Source: Bacteroidaceae bacterium
GTDB lineage: Bacteria > Bacteroidota > Bacteroidia > Bacteroidales > Bacteroidaceae
Reading direction: 5' to 3'
Assembly (NCBI GenBank): GCA_024698925.1
Contig: JAILQO010000082.1
Span: 1-53,721, forward strand
Length of the DNA stretch: 53,721 nucleotides
Shown: in pieces, positions 34,145 to 42,513 of the stretch
How the letters are laid out: each line of letters begins with the position of its first letter
Position numbering within the stretch: position 1 is the first letter of the stretch
Made by a program: the position numbers and the translations under genes
The notes under the pieces: model-generated
Told to the model about the DNA's origin: nothing
What the model saw: the letters and a program-made list of their open reading frames with translations, nothing else
Database searches by the model: none

Positions 34145-34152
34145 TTGCACCT

Positions 34153-34689
34153 ATGAAACGTATCATTCTCATCACAGGCGGACAGCGCTCCGGCAAGAGC
34201 ACTTACGCCGAGCAACTGGCGCTCTCACGCTCTGCCCATCCCGTCTATATGGCTACGGCTCATGTCTGGGACGAGGAGTTTGCCCATCGCGTACAACGCC
34301 ATCAGGAACGACGTGGTCCGGAATGGACAAACATTGAGGAGGAACGCCAGCTGAGCCATCACGACGTGAGCGGCCGCGTGGTACTCATCGACTGCCTCAC
34401 GCTGTGGGCCACAAACTACTTTACCCCTGTCGCTGATGGCAATACCCCCCCAGACTTAGACGCCCTTCTCCAAGAGATGAAAGCGGAATTCGACCGCTTC
34501 ACAGCGCAGGATGCCACGTACATCTTTGTGACCAACGAAATTGGTCTGGGCGGTACTAGCGTCAACGCCATCCAGCGCCGCTTCACGGATTTACTAGGGT
34601 GGTTGAACCAATACGTAGCTGCTCGCGCTGATGAGGTGATACTCATGGTCAGTGGCATCCCTGTCACTATCAAAAATAACAATTCGTAA
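34153..34689 (+). CDS. cobU: Adenosylcobinamide kinase / guanylyltransferase CobU
   Basis: A 178-residue enzyme that phosphorylates adenosylcobinamide and then forms the GDP adduct, in lower-ligand loop assembly. The P-loop is GGQRSGKS (residues 9-16). RHQERRGPEW contains the His expected to carry GMP. LIDCLTLWATNY and FVTNEIGLG complete the family signature. It lies 8 bp after the permease. Its last codons (IKNNNS, ending at an AACAATTCG repeat-like word) differ from the usual C-terminus and may be repeat-derived. Confidence 0.94.
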   Translation: MKRIILITGGQRSGKSTYAEQLALSRSAHPVYMATAHVWDEEFAHRVQRHQERRGPEWTNIEEERQLSHHDVSGRVVLIDCLTLWATNYFTPVADGNTPPDLDALLQEMKAEFDRFTAQDATYIFVTNEIGLGGTSVNAIQRRFTDLLGWLNQYVAARADEVILMVSGIPVTIKNNNS

Positions 34690-34709
34690 CTTCAAATACA
34701 CAACGCTTT

Positions 34710-35738
34710 GTGAACTCCGAATTACGTTCTGCACTTCAGGACAAGATTGATAACTTGAACAAGCCCAAAGGCTCGTTGGGTGTATTGGAAGAGATTGCCA
34801 TGCAAGTCGGTCTCATCCAGCAGACCCTTACGCCCCAATTGTGCCATCCCTGTCATATCCTTTTTGGTGGTGATCACGGCATCGAACGCGAGGGCGTTTC
34901 GCTCTCGCCGCGCGAGGTGACGTGGCAGCAAATGATCAACTATGGTCGCGGCGGCGGTGGCGTGAATGTGCTCTGTCGCCAACATGGTTTCACGCTTCGC
35001 ATCGTAGATATGGGTGTTGACTACTACTTCGATCCGGTACTCTACGCCCATATTATTCCACGCAAGATCCGCTATGGCACCCGCAATTTCCTTCATGAAG
35101 CCGCGATGACGGAGGAGGAATGGGAACAGGCACTGGCCGTTGGCCGCGAACAGGTTGACGCTTGTCATGCCGAGGGCAGCAACGTGCTTTGTTTGGGCGA
35201 GATGGGCATTGGCAACACTTCTCCTTCTAGTGTACTCATGCACCTCTTCTTAGACATACCCTTGCAGCAATGCGTTGGTGCTGGTAGCGGCCTGGATGAT
35301 GCGGGCATACGTCATAAGCTGGCAGTCCTCACGAAAGCTGTTCAGCACTTCCACGACACCAACAACGATCCGTCGGCCACCGACACCATCCGCTATTTCG
35401 TAGGCTACGAGATGGCCGCTGCCATCGGCGCGATGTTACGCGCAGCGGAGTTGCGTATGGTGATTCTCGTGGATGGCTTCATCATGACGGCTTGTATGTT
35501 AGCTGCCCAGCAACTGGACCCTTCCGTACGCGACTGTGCCATCTTCGGCCATTGTGGCGACGAGGGTGGTCACCAGCTCATGCTACAGGCGATGAATGCC
35601 CAACCGCTCCTGCGTCTGAGCATGCGCCTGGGCGAAGGGACTGGCGCCCTTTGTGCGTATCCCATCGTGGCCTCGGCCGTACATCTGTTAAACGAAATGG
35701 ATAATTTCCAACATGCAGCGATTACAAAATATTTCTAA
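34710..35738 (+). CDS. cobT: Nicotinate-nucleotide:dimethylbenzimidazole phosphoribosyltransferase CobT
   Basis: A 342-residue enzyme that makes alpha-ribazole phosphate for the lower ligand. It begins with NKPKGSLGVLEEIA, then FGGDHGIEREGVS, GEMGIGNTSPSSVL, GAGSGLDD, FGHCGDEGGHQ and LRLGEGTGALCAYPI, whose Glu matches the family's catalytic base (about residue 310). The start is GTG at 34710; no ATG precedes the conserved N-terminus. It overlaps cobS by 26 bp. Confidence 0.94.
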   Translation: MNSELRSALQDKIDNLNKPKGSLGVLEEIAMQVGLIQQTLTPQLCHPCHILFGGDHGIEREGVSLSPREVTWQQMINYGRGGGGVNVLCRQHGFTLRIVDMGVDYYFDPVLYAHIIPRKIRYGTRNFLHEAAMTEEEWEQALAVGREQVDACHAEGSNVLCLGEMGIGNTSPSSVLMHLFLDIPLQQCVGAGSGLDDAGIRHKLAVLTKAVQHFHDTNNDPSATDTIRYFVGYEMAAAIGAMLRAAELRMVILVDGFIMTACMLAAQQLDPSVRDCAIFGHCGDEGGHQLMLQAMNAQPLLRLSMRLGEGTGALCAYPIVASAVHLLNEMDNFQHAAITKYF

Positions 35739-36507
35739 ACGCACGCTGGCCGCGTTGATGTTTTTCACGCGATTGCCGTTTTGGCGATTCTGCCAGGTAG
35801 AACGTGTTTATTTTGAGCGCGTCGTACCATTATGGCCTTTGGCTGGATGGCTCACAGGAGGCGTATTAGCGCTCACGGTATGGCTCTCCCAGCTGGCTGC
35901 GCTACCCACAGGTGTAGCCGTTGCCTTAGCCCTTTCCATGCGTTGTCTGCTCACAGGCGCCTTGCATGAGGATGGGTTTGCCGATTTCTGCGACGGCTTC
36001 GGTGGCGGCACCTCACGCGAAAGGACCCTTGCCATCATGAAGGACTCACATATCGGCACCTACGGCGTCCTCGGTCTGTTGCTCTACGTCCTTCTCATCT
36101 GGAACCTCCTGACGGAGCTTCTAGAGGCAGGCCTGTCGCCGCTTGCCCTGCTCGCCGTTGATGCGCTGGCCAAGGGCCTCAGCTCCACCATCATCTATTT
36201 CCTTCCTTATGCCCGGACAGAGGCCGATGCCAAGAACCGGCTGGTGTATGAGCAGACACCCTGGACAGAGCGTTTGTTGAGCCTCGTGCTGGCAATCATA
36301 CCTGTGGCTGCATGTCTGATGTTCGCTTCCGATGCCGCGCCAACGCTGGCACAATGGCTCCTCGTGCTACCGATGCCCATCTGCGGCTGCGCCTTACTCT
36401 TCCTTTGGATGCATCGCCGTATCCAAGGCTATACCGGCGACTGCTGCGGCGCCACCTTCATCATCGTTGAAACCCTCTTATACCTATCGCTATGCCTCTT
36501 TGCCTGA
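35713..36507 (+). CDS. cobS: Adenosylcobinamide-GDP ribazoletransferase CobS
   Basis: A 264-residue polytopic membrane enzyme that joins adenosylcobinamide-GDP to alpha-ribazole (phosphate), the last assembly step. Signatures: FFTRLPFW, PLWPLAGWLTGG, GALHEDGFADFCDGFGGG with acidic metal ligands, and MKDSHIGTYGVLGL. Five or more hydrophobic segments. It overlaps cobT by 26 bp and cbiA by 16 bp. ATG 35713 is the first Met before the conserved start. Confidence 0.93.
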   Translation: MQRLQNISKRTLAALMFFTRLPFWRFCQVERVYFERVVPLWPLAGWLTGGVLALTVWLSQLAALPTGVAVALALSMRCLLTGALHEDGFADFCDGFGGGTSRERTLAIMKDSHIGTYGVLGLLLYVLLIWNLLTELLEAGLSPLALLAVDALAKGLSSTIIYFLPYARTEADAKNRLVYEQTPWTERLLSLVLAIIPVAACLMFASDAAPTLAQWLLVLPMPICGCALLFLWMHRRIQGYTGDCCGATFIIVETLLYLSLCLFA

Positions 36508-37751
36508 TGATTGCAGCTCCCACGAGTGGCTCTGGGAAAACGACGATGGCCCAGGGCCTGATGGCGTTGTATGCCTCGAAGGGTTACACCGTGCAGCCTT
36601 TCAAATGCGGGCCGGACTATATCGACACGAAGTTCCACGAACGGGTATGCGGCCGCCCCAGCATCAATCTCGACACCTTCATGGCCTCGCCGGATCATGT
36701 CCGTGGCCTCTTTCACCACTATGGCAACGATGCCGACATCTGCATCGTTGAGGGTATGATGGGTCTGTTCGATGGTTACAATCGCGACTGCGGTTCCTCG
36801 GCCGAGATTGCCCGTGTGCTGGATATTCCGGTGGTGTTGGTCGTTGATGCCAAGAGCGCTGCCTACTCGATGGCTCCGCTGCTGCAGGGTTTCATCAACT
36901 TCCGTACGGACGTCCATATCGCGGGTGTCATATTTAATAAGGTGGGCTCGCCTAAACATTATGAAATGCTACGTCAGGTGTGCGACGACCTGCAACTGCC
37001 TTGCTACGGCTATCTGCCTAAAGCGACTGATTTGGAGAAAGGATCACGCTATCTTGGTCTGGATTTCTCAGAGACCACAGAAAGCAACCAACTACTCCAG
37101 TTGATGGAGGAGCATATCGATTGGAGAGAAATCTGCAAGGACTTAGCCCGTACGGAAGCGTCAAGGGGGCAGAATGAGACTCTTGATGAGCCCTCGCAGC
37201 GCGAATTAGCGGTTAGCTGTGCCCGCAACACCGAGAGCTTCTCGTTCCTGTATCAGGAGGCCATAGACCGCTTTGCGTCTGTCACCTACTTTGATCCTGA
37301 AAAGGACGTGCCCTCATTGGACGGCATAGACCTGCTCTATCTGCCGGGCGGCTACCCTGAGAAGCATCTTGAGGCGCTGGTGCGGAATGAGGCCTGCCGC
37401 AAGGCTATCAAGGACTTTGCCGAGCGGGGCGGACGTATCGTAGCCGAGTGTGGCGGCATGATGTACCTATGCCAGCGTATCGTCTGCGACGAGGGCGAAT
37501 TCCCCATGTGTGGCGTACTGCCCTATACCATCACAGCGCGTAAGGCCGACCGCAAACTCTCCTTGGGCTATCGCCGCTTCGTGCTTGACGGAAAGGAGTT
37601 TCGTGGTCATGAATTCCACTATACACAGTTTCTCGGCGAGGTCCCCGAGTCTGTCGTTCAGGTCTATAATGCCAAGAACGAGCCCGTGCCGACCCCCGTC
37701 TTGAAATACAAGAATGTATTAGCCAGTTATACCCATTTGTACCACTTTTAA
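36492..37751 (+). CDS. cbiA: Cobyrinate a,c-diamide synthase CbiA
   Basis: A 419-residue ATP- and glutamine-dependent amidase acting on the a and c acetate side chains. The N-terminal dethiobiotin-synthetase-like domain has Walker A TSGSGKT (11-17), FKCGPDYIDTKFH and EGMMGLFDG. The C-terminal class I glutamine amidotransferase domain (about 240-419) has LYLPGGYPE and AECGGMMYLCQ with the nucleophile Cys near residue 320. It overlaps cobS by 16 bp and precedes cbiP by 1 bp. Confidence 0.94.
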   Translation: MPLCLMIAAPTSGSGKTTMAQGLMALYASKGYTVQPFKCGPDYIDTKFHERVCGRPSINLDTFMASPDHVRGLFHHYGNDADICIVEGMMGLFDGYNRDCGSSAEIARVLDIPVVLVVDAKSAAYSMAPLLQGFINFRTDVHIAGVIFNKVGSPKHYEMLRQVCDDLQLPCYGYLPKATDLEKGSRYLGLDFSETTESNQLLQLMEEHIDWREICKDLARTEASRGQNETLDEPSQRELAVSCARNTESFSFLYQEAIDRFASVTYFDPEKDVPSLDGIDLLYLPGGYPEKHLEALVRNEACRKAIKDFAERGGRIVAECGGMMYLCQRIVCDEGEFPMCGVLPYTITARKADRKLSLGYRRFVLDGKEFRGHEFHYTQFLGEVPESVVQVYNAKNEPVPTPVLKYKNVLASYTHLYHF

Positions 37752-37752
37752 A

Positions 37753-39198
37753 ATGGTAAATCGTAAATTACTCCACCCGCTGATGCTTGCCGGCACAGGC
37801 AGCGACGTAGGCAAGAGCGTACTCGCTACCGCCCTTTGCCGTATCTTCCTTCAGGACGGCTATTATCCCGCTCCCTTCAAGGCGCAGAATATGGCGTTGA
37901 ATTCCTACGCCACACCAGAGGGACTTGAGATTGGACGTGCGCAAGCCGTCCAGGCGGAGGCAGCAGGCGTCCCCTGTCACACGGACATGAACCCGTTGCT
38001 GCTGAAGCCCAACTCCGACCACACCTCGCAGGTCGTACTCCACGGAAAGCCGATAGGGAACAAGAGCGCGTATGACTATTGGCGGAAGAAAGGGGATGGA
38101 GGTATCGACTTCCGTGCCGAGGTCTGTGCGGCCTACGATCGTTTGGCCGCCCGCTACAATCCAATTGTTCTGGAAGGAGCTGGAAGTATTAGTGAGCTGA
38201 ACCTGCACGACACCGACCTCGTGAACCTTCCGATGGCGCGCTATGCTGATGCCGCCGTGGTGCTCGTGGCTGACATCGATCGCGGCGGCGTCTTTGCGTC
38301 CGTATATGGCAGTATCCAACTGCAGACGCCCGAAGACCGCAAGCTTATCAAGGGTATTATCATTAACAAGTTCCGTGGTGATCTGCGTCTTTTCGATGAG
38401 GGGCGGCGGATGCTGGAGGACATCTGTGGCATCCCCGTTCTTGGCGTGATACCTTATTATAAAGATATCTATATCGAAGAGGAAGACAGTGTCAGCCTTG
38501 AGCAGAAACGCAAACAGCTGGCGGAAGGGAAGGTGAACATCGCCGTGGTGCTCTTGCGCCATATCAGCAACTTCACGGACTTCAGCACCCTGGAACGCGA
38601 CCCTCGCGTCAATCTGTTCTATACGAACAACACCAGCGACATTCGTCATGCGGACATCATTATCCTCCCTGGGACAAAGGCCACGCTGGACGACCTCATG
38701 GAACTGCGGCGCAATGGCTGTGCGCAGGCTATCCAACAGGCTCATCGCGACGGGAAGATGATTGTGGGCATCTGCGGCGGCTATCAGATGCTGGGTCAGG
38801 ACATCAGTGATCCGGATGGCATTGAAGGCTCAATTGCCCGCCTGCCCGGATTAGGACTGCTGCCCATCCAGACAACGATGAGTGCGGAGAAGACGACGCG
38901 CCAAGTGACCTTCACCTTCAACGGACAGGCGTGTCAGGGCTACGAAATTCATCAGGGAGTCAGCGATACGGACGAGGCCATCATACAGACTGACCATTGT
39001 ATCGGCACCTACATTCACGGCTTCCTCGATAATGCGCCAGTCATCGAGCATCTTCTCGAGAACTGCCAAGTGGAGAACGCTGCCTGTAGCGCGCTGAGCC
39101 CGGCCGACTTCAAGGAAGAACAATATGACAAGCTGGCTGCCCACGTACGCCAGTACCTCGATATGAATCACCTTTACCAAATACTCACAGCATCATGA
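37753..39198 (+). CDS. cbiP: Cobyric acid synthase CbiP/CobQ
   Basis: A 481-residue amidase that converts four side chains to give cobyric acid. N-terminus: LAGTGSDVGKS (P-loop, about 13-22), FKAQNMALNSY and RAQAVQAEAAG. Middle: EGAGSISELNLHDTDLVN and DIDRGGVFASVYG. C-terminal glutamine amidotransferase: LPGTKATLDDL and VGICGGYQMLG with nucleophile Cys near 340. The first codons (ATGGTAAATCGTAAATTA) look like ATTTACG-type heptamer repeat, so the start of the protein may be repeat-derived. It overlaps the next gene by 4 bp. Confidence 0.94.
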   Translation: MVNRKLLHPLMLAGTGSDVGKSVLATALCRIFLQDGYYPAPFKAQNMALNSYATPEGLEIGRAQAVQAEAAGVPCHTDMNPLLLKPNSDHTSQVVLHGKPIGNKSAYDYWRKKGDGGIDFRAEVCAAYDRLAARYNPIVLEGAGSISELNLHDTDLVNLPMARYADAAVVLVADIDRGGVFASVYGSIQLQTPEDRKLIKGIIINKFRGDLRLFDEGRRMLEDICGIPVLGVIPYYKDIYIEEEDSVSLEQKRKQLAEGKVNIAVVLLRHISNFTDFSTLERDPRVNLFYTNNTSDIRHADIIILPGTKATLDDLMELRRNGCAQAIQQAHRDGKMIVGICGGYQMLGQDISDPDGIEGSIARLPGLGLLPIQTTMSAEKTTRQVTFTFNGQACQGYEIHQGVSDTDEAIIQTDHCIGTYIHGFLDNAPVIEHLLENCQVENAACSALSPADFKEEQYDKLAAHVRQYLDMNHLYQILTAS

Positions 39199-40157
39199 TC
39201 CAAGGACACGGCGATGACGCCTATCGCTATCCGGACATCCGAAGCGATTTCTCATCCAACATCTGTGCACACGATAGCCATCACGCCCTGATGGCCCATC
39301 TGGCGACTCGTCCTGAGTTCCTGGACCACTATCCCGAGCCCGAGGCGTGGTCCTTGGAGGCGATGATTGCGGAGCGCGAGGACATCGACCCTGCCTGCGT
39401 GATTGTCACCAGCGGCGCGACAGAGGCTATCTACCTTGTGGCCCAGAGTTTCAGGTTCTCCCCCATGATTCCAGCCCCCACCTTCAGCGAATATGCTGAT
39501 GCCTGTCGGATGTTCAAGAACGAGAGCGATAAAAAGATGATGTGGCTCTGTAACCCTAATAACCCTACGGGCGAGGTTTATGACCAACTCTATATTGACC
39601 GGATGATGGCAGAGCACGAGCTGTTGGTGTTGGATCAGAGTTATGAGACCTATACCGATGCCCCTGTGATGGGGGCACGATGGGGTTGCCGCACGCCTTA
39701 CTCCGTACAAATCCACTCGTTCACCAAGATGTACGGCGTTCCAGGCCTACGATTAGGGTACATCACGTCCCACCAGCAACTGACGGAACAGATTCGCCGC
39801 CATCTGCGCCCTTGGAGCGTGTCTGCTTGGGCCATTGAAGCAGGCAAGTTCCTGCTGCAGCACGACGAATTCCTCTGCCGTCCAGACCTTGCCGAAGCGC
39901 AACGGCTCCGCCAGCTGCTCATCGAATCGGGAGTGGAAGTCCTGCCGACGCGCACCAATTTCATGCTCTGTCGTCTTCCGCACGGAACCGCTGCTGAGCT
40001 GAAGGAATATCTGGCGCTGGAGCACCATATCCTCATCCGCGACGCCTCCAACTTCCAGGGTCTCACCCCTCAGTACTTCCGCATCGCTGCCCAAACAACA
40101 GCCGAGAACGATGCCCTCGTCGCTGCAATACGTAAGAAAATGACGAATGACAAATGA
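39195..40157 (+). CDS. cobD: L-threonine-O-3-phosphate decarboxylase CobD (CobC in some naming)
   Basis: A 320-residue PLP-dependent enzyme of the aspartate aminotransferase fold that makes aminopropanol phosphate for the nucleotide loop. Visible: FSSNICAHDSH near the N-terminus, VTSGATEAIYLVAQSF, MWLCNPNNPTGEVYD, VLDQSYETYTD, and SFTKMYGVPGLRLGY with the PLP Lys near residue 178. The final residues KKMTNDK and stop come from the left arm of repeat copy B. A 147-bp repeat-filled gap then leads to cbiB. Confidence 0.92.
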   Translation: MIQGHGDDAYRYPDIRSDFSSNICAHDSHHALMAHLATRPEFLDHYPEPEAWSLEAMIAEREDIDPACVIVTSGATEAIYLVAQSFRFSPMIPAPTFSEYADACRMFKNESDKKMMWLCNPNNPTGEVYDQLYIDRMMAEHELLVLDQSYETYTDAPVMGARWGCRTPYSVQIHSFTKMYGVPGLRLGYITSHQQLTEQIRRHLRPWSVSAWAIEAGKFLLQHDEFLCRPDLAEAQRLRQLLIESGVEVLPTRTNFMLCRLPHGTAAELKEYLALEHHILIRDASNFQGLTPQYFRIAAQTTAENDALVAAIRKKMTNDK

Positions 40158-40307
40158 CAAATGACGAATAAGAGTTACCTTCTTTTTCGAAAAGTGAAAT
40201 ATATTCGTAATTCATCATTCATCATTTGTCATTCATCATTCGTCATTCATCATTCGTCATTCGTCATTCGTAATTCGTCATTCGTAATTCGTCATTCGTA
40301 ATTCATG
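40142..40307. repeat. Heptamer-armed element, copy B, between cobD and cbiB
   Basis: Left arm: GACGAAT, GACAAAT, GACAAAT, GACGAAT (40142-40169), containing the cobD stop. Core: AAGAGTTACCTTC plus an AT-rich tract (40170-40202). Right arm: fifteen uninterrupted 7-bp units of ATTCGTA/ATTCATC/ATTCGTC type (40203-40307). The last unit is ATTCATG, whose ATG is the cbiB start codon. The arms are inverted and could pair as a long stem in the mRNA. Confidence 0.88.
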
Positions 40308-41300
40308 AAACTCCTTCTCGCTTGGCTCCTCGATCTCTTATTGGGCGACCCCGCATGGCTGCCACATCCCGTTGTGGCCTTTGGGAAATGGATTAGTTTT
40401 TGGGAGCATCGTCTGAACAAAGGGCTTCATCGTAAACTGAAAGGTGCCCTCTTTGCCCTCGCCAGTATCTTCTTCGTCTTCCTGCTTACGTGGGTCATTT
40501 TCCATTGCTTAATTCCTATTGATGCTTTGAAGGATTCTGCTCCCCTCGCCTTTTGGAGAGGGGTAGCGGGTGAAGCCCTTTCCATCCTCTTGATTTTCTT
40601 TTGTTTGGCAGGCCACACCTTGCGCCGCGAGGTGCGCGACGTATTCTTGGCGCTGGACCGTTCGCTCGATGACGGGCGTCGGCAGGTAGCCCGCATCGTG
40701 GGTCGTGATACAGCCCAACTCTCAGCGCAGGAAGTTCGGACAGCCGCCTTGGAGACCCTCGCCGAGAACCTCAGCGACGGCGTCATCGCCCCCCTCTTCT
40801 GGTATGCTTTGGCCGGCGTGCCAGGCATGTTGACCTATAAGATGATCAATACGCTCGACTCCATGATCGGCTATCGCACGGAACGCTACAAGGACTTCGG
40901 CTGCTGGGCAGCGCGCATTGACGACGTCGCCAACTTCATCCCCGCTCGCCTCACAGCCCTCCTGATGATTATCTCCTACCAGATGATGAGATTGTTTGGT
41001 AAAATAACCTCAACGGACAGGTATCAACTCAGTCCCTACAAACTTATCACCTTTGTCTGTTCCAACGGACGCAAGCACGCCTCACCCAATAGCGGCTACC
41101 CCGAGGCTGCTCTGGCCGGCATCCTGAACTGTCAGTTTGGCGGCACGCATGATTATTTTGGTGAAGCCGTTGTGAAACCCTATATCGGCAATAACCCTCG
41201 CGCACTCACCAACGCCGACCTCCACACCAGCCTCCGCGTCTGCTTCCTCGCAGAATTCCTTTCTGTCACCCTACTCGTTTTATCCGCTCTCGTGATATAA
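40305..41300 (+). CDS. cbiB: Adenosylcobinamide-phosphate synthase CbiB
   Basis: A 331-residue membrane enzyme that attaches aminopropanol (phosphate) to adenosylcobyric acid. Signatures: LDLLLGDPAWLPHPVVAFGK at the start, ETLAENLSDGVIAPLFWYAL, YKMINTLDSMIGYRTERYKDFG, DDVANFIPARLTAL, and SPNSGYPEAALAGIL. Residues about 78-92 (SAPLAFWRGVAGEA) are encoded by a CCCCTC/GAGGGG repeat, in the loop between two early membrane segments. The start codon is the last heptamer of repeat copy B. Last gene of the cobalamin operon. Confidence 0.93.
   Translation: MKLLLAWLLDLLLGDPAWLPHPVVAFGKWISFWEHRLNKGLHRKLKGALFALASIFFVFLLTWVIFHCLIPIDALKDSAPLAFWRGVAGEALSILLIFFCLAGHTLRREVRDVFLALDRSLDDGRRQVARIVGRDTAQLSAQEVRTAALETLAENLSDGVIAPLFWYALAGVPGMLTYKMINTLDSMIGYRTERYKDFGCWAARIDDVANFIPARLTALLMIISYQMMRLFGKITSTDRYQLSPYKLITFVCSNGRKHASPNSGYPEAALAGILNCQFGGTHDYFGEAVVKPYIGNNPRALTNADLHTSLRVCFLAEFLSVTLLVLSALVI
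40537..40580. repeat. GC-rich palindromic repeat inside cbiB
   Basis: Arms CCCCTC (40542-40547) and GAGGGG (40558-40563), followed by TAGCGGGTGAAGCCC. Read in frame as SAPLAFWRGVAGEA. Confidence 0.65.
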
Positions 41301-41328
41301 AAAAGTCCAGATGCCCAGATATTCTTTA

Positions 41329-41424
41329 TTTCACGTCGGGAAATATATATTTTACGACGTGAAACTTATATTTCTCGACGTGAAATATAAAATTTACGGC
41401 GTAAAATAAACTTTACGCCGCATA
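41329..41424. repeat. Tandem array of 21-bp semi-palindromic units
   Basis: Lies in the convergent gap after cbiB. Successive units begin TTTCACGTCGGGAAAT, TTTTACGACGTGAAAC, TTTCTCGACGTGAAAT, TTTACGGCGTAAAA and TTTACGCCG, spaced about 19-22 bp. Each is centred on an ACG/CGT palindrome. Besides possible termination of either gene, the two-helical-turn spacing would suit cooperative protein binding. Confidence 0.6.
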
Positions 41425-41461
41425 CTAAAGATGTTTTAATCAGGGAATCGATAATTTTCGA

Positions 41462-41914
41462 CTAGTTTCCCGTCAACAAATCGTAGCGGATGTCATCGCA
41501 GAGCATGGAACAGCCGGGAGTTGAGGGGGCTGGTTCGGCTTGGGCGGTCATCGTTTGCTGAACAGGAACGCGGACAATGCGGGTCTCATAAATGGTATCG
41601 TGAACCACTTCGTGTATGACTTCTCGAATGATGGCGGGAGTCCCCTCATCATCCTTCGAGTGGGACATAGTAGAAGTATTCTCCGTCAGCAACGGACTCG
41701 AAGCCCCCTCAGGGGCTGTATGGGGGGCCAACGTTGGGGCTTTCCCCAGCACAAACCCAACCACCAATGCGGCAGCAGTAGCGGCCCACCACAGCGGCGT
41801 AGGCCGACGGTGAATGCGAATGGGACTGGGAGCCACGTTGAATTGTTGGTTCTGCTCATCGCGAAGGTCGCGTGCAGCGGAGATGATATCGGAATCTTGC
41901 AGTTTCATAATCAT
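41462..41914 (-). CDS. Single-pass membrane protein next to an ECF sigma factor (candidate anti-sigma)
   Basis: A 150-residue protein: a short cytoplasmic N-terminus, one membrane segment (about 41-57, LWWAATAAALVVGFVLG), then a periplasmic part with IREVIHEVVHDTIYETRIVRVPVQQ and a C-terminal CSMLC pair. It lies 5 bp after the sigma gene, the usual place for an anti-sigma factor, but the HxxxCxxC zinc motif of common anti-sigma factors is absent, so the role is inferred from position. Residues 62-76 (TLAPHTAPEGASSPL) come from a GC-rich palindromic repeat. Confidence 0.6.
   Translation of the reverse strand: MIMKLQDSDIISAARDLRDEQNQQFNVAPSPIRIHRRPTPLWWAATAAALVVGFVLGKAPTLAPHTAPEGASSPLLTENTSTMSHSKDDEGTPAIIREVIHEVVHDTIYETRIVRVPVQQTMTAQAEPAPSTPGCSMLCDDIRYDLLTGN
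41694..41737. repeat. GC-rich palindromic repeat inside the candidate anti-sigma gene
   Basis: Perfect arms AGCCCC (41702-41707) and GGGGCT (41712-41717) around CTCA, followed by GTATGGGGGGCC. In frame as APHTAPEGASSPL. Confidence 0.7.
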
Positions 41915-41919
41915 TTGAT

Positions 41920-42513
41920 TTATTTGTATTCACGAAGTTCCTTGCGGATGATGGTCATTATCTTATGCAACCGGCTCTTGACGGTGCCGTCTGGGATGGA
42001 GAGGATGGTGGCAATCTGCGGCACGGAGAGTTCCTCCTCGTAGCGGAGGGAGAAGAGGAGGCGCAAGGGCGGCGGCAGGTTGTCGAGGACTGTTGCGAGC
42101 GCACAGCGCAACGTCTCGCGGTCCATTTCCACTTCGATATCCTCGTTTGTCACAGGCTCAGCATCGAGTGTGGCGAGGAAGTCGGCCTCATTGGCATTGC
42201 GGCGATAGCGGTTGCGGCAGAGGTTGTAGGCGATGGTGAACAGCCAGGTATCTACGCGGCGCCCTTCGATATAGCGGTCACACGCCTCGAAAAGACGCAG
42301 GAAGGTGTCGTGCGTAGCATCCGCTGCCGCAGCCTCATCGCCACCCAACTGCCTGAAGAAGAAGCCTTGCAGCCGGCGGGCATAACGGCGGTACAGCTCC
42401 TCGAAGGCCGCGTCGCTACCAGCGCCGACGCGCAGCATCAGCTGCTCGTCAGAGACCCGCCCCCTCCCGCTAGGGAGGGAGAGGAATGTCTTAGAAATAT
42501 TGAGTAGTTTCAT
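41920..42513 (-). CDS. ECF-type RNA polymerase sigma factor
   Basis: A 197-residue sigma-70-family factor. Region 2: FEELYRRYARRLQGFFFRQLGG, DATHDTFLRLFE and RVDTWLFTIAYNLCRNRYRR. Region 4: LPPPLRLLFSLRYEEELSVPQIATIL and PDGTVKSRLHKIMTIIRKEL. It directs transcription of a small regulon, probably in response to an envelope signal. Residues about 10-19 (FLSLPSGRGR) are encoded by a perfect CCCTCCC/GGGAGGG repeat, so the usual N-terminus begins near DEQLMLRVGAG. Its start overlaps the upstream secreted-protein gene by 4 bp. Confidence 0.9.
   Translation of the reverse strand: MKLLNISKTFLSLPSGRGRVSDEQLMLRVGAGSDAAFEELYRRYARRLQGFFFRQLGGDEAAAADATHDTFLRLFEACDRYIEGRRVDTWLFTIAYNLCRNRYRRNANEADFLATLDAEPVTNEDIEVEMDRETLRCALATVLDNLPPPLRLLFSLRYEEELSVPQIATILSIPDGTVKSRLHKIMTIIRKELREYK
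42455..42486. repeat. GC-rich palindromic repeat at the 5' end of the sigma gene
   Basis: Perfect 7-bp arms CCCTCCC (42462-42468) and GGGAGGG (42473-42479) around GCTA. Read on the minus strand as SLPSGRGR. Confidence 0.8.

Noticed and set aside
40203..40307. Possible CRISPR array
   Set aside because: The units are 7-bp tandem repeats without unique spacers, and no cas genes are present.
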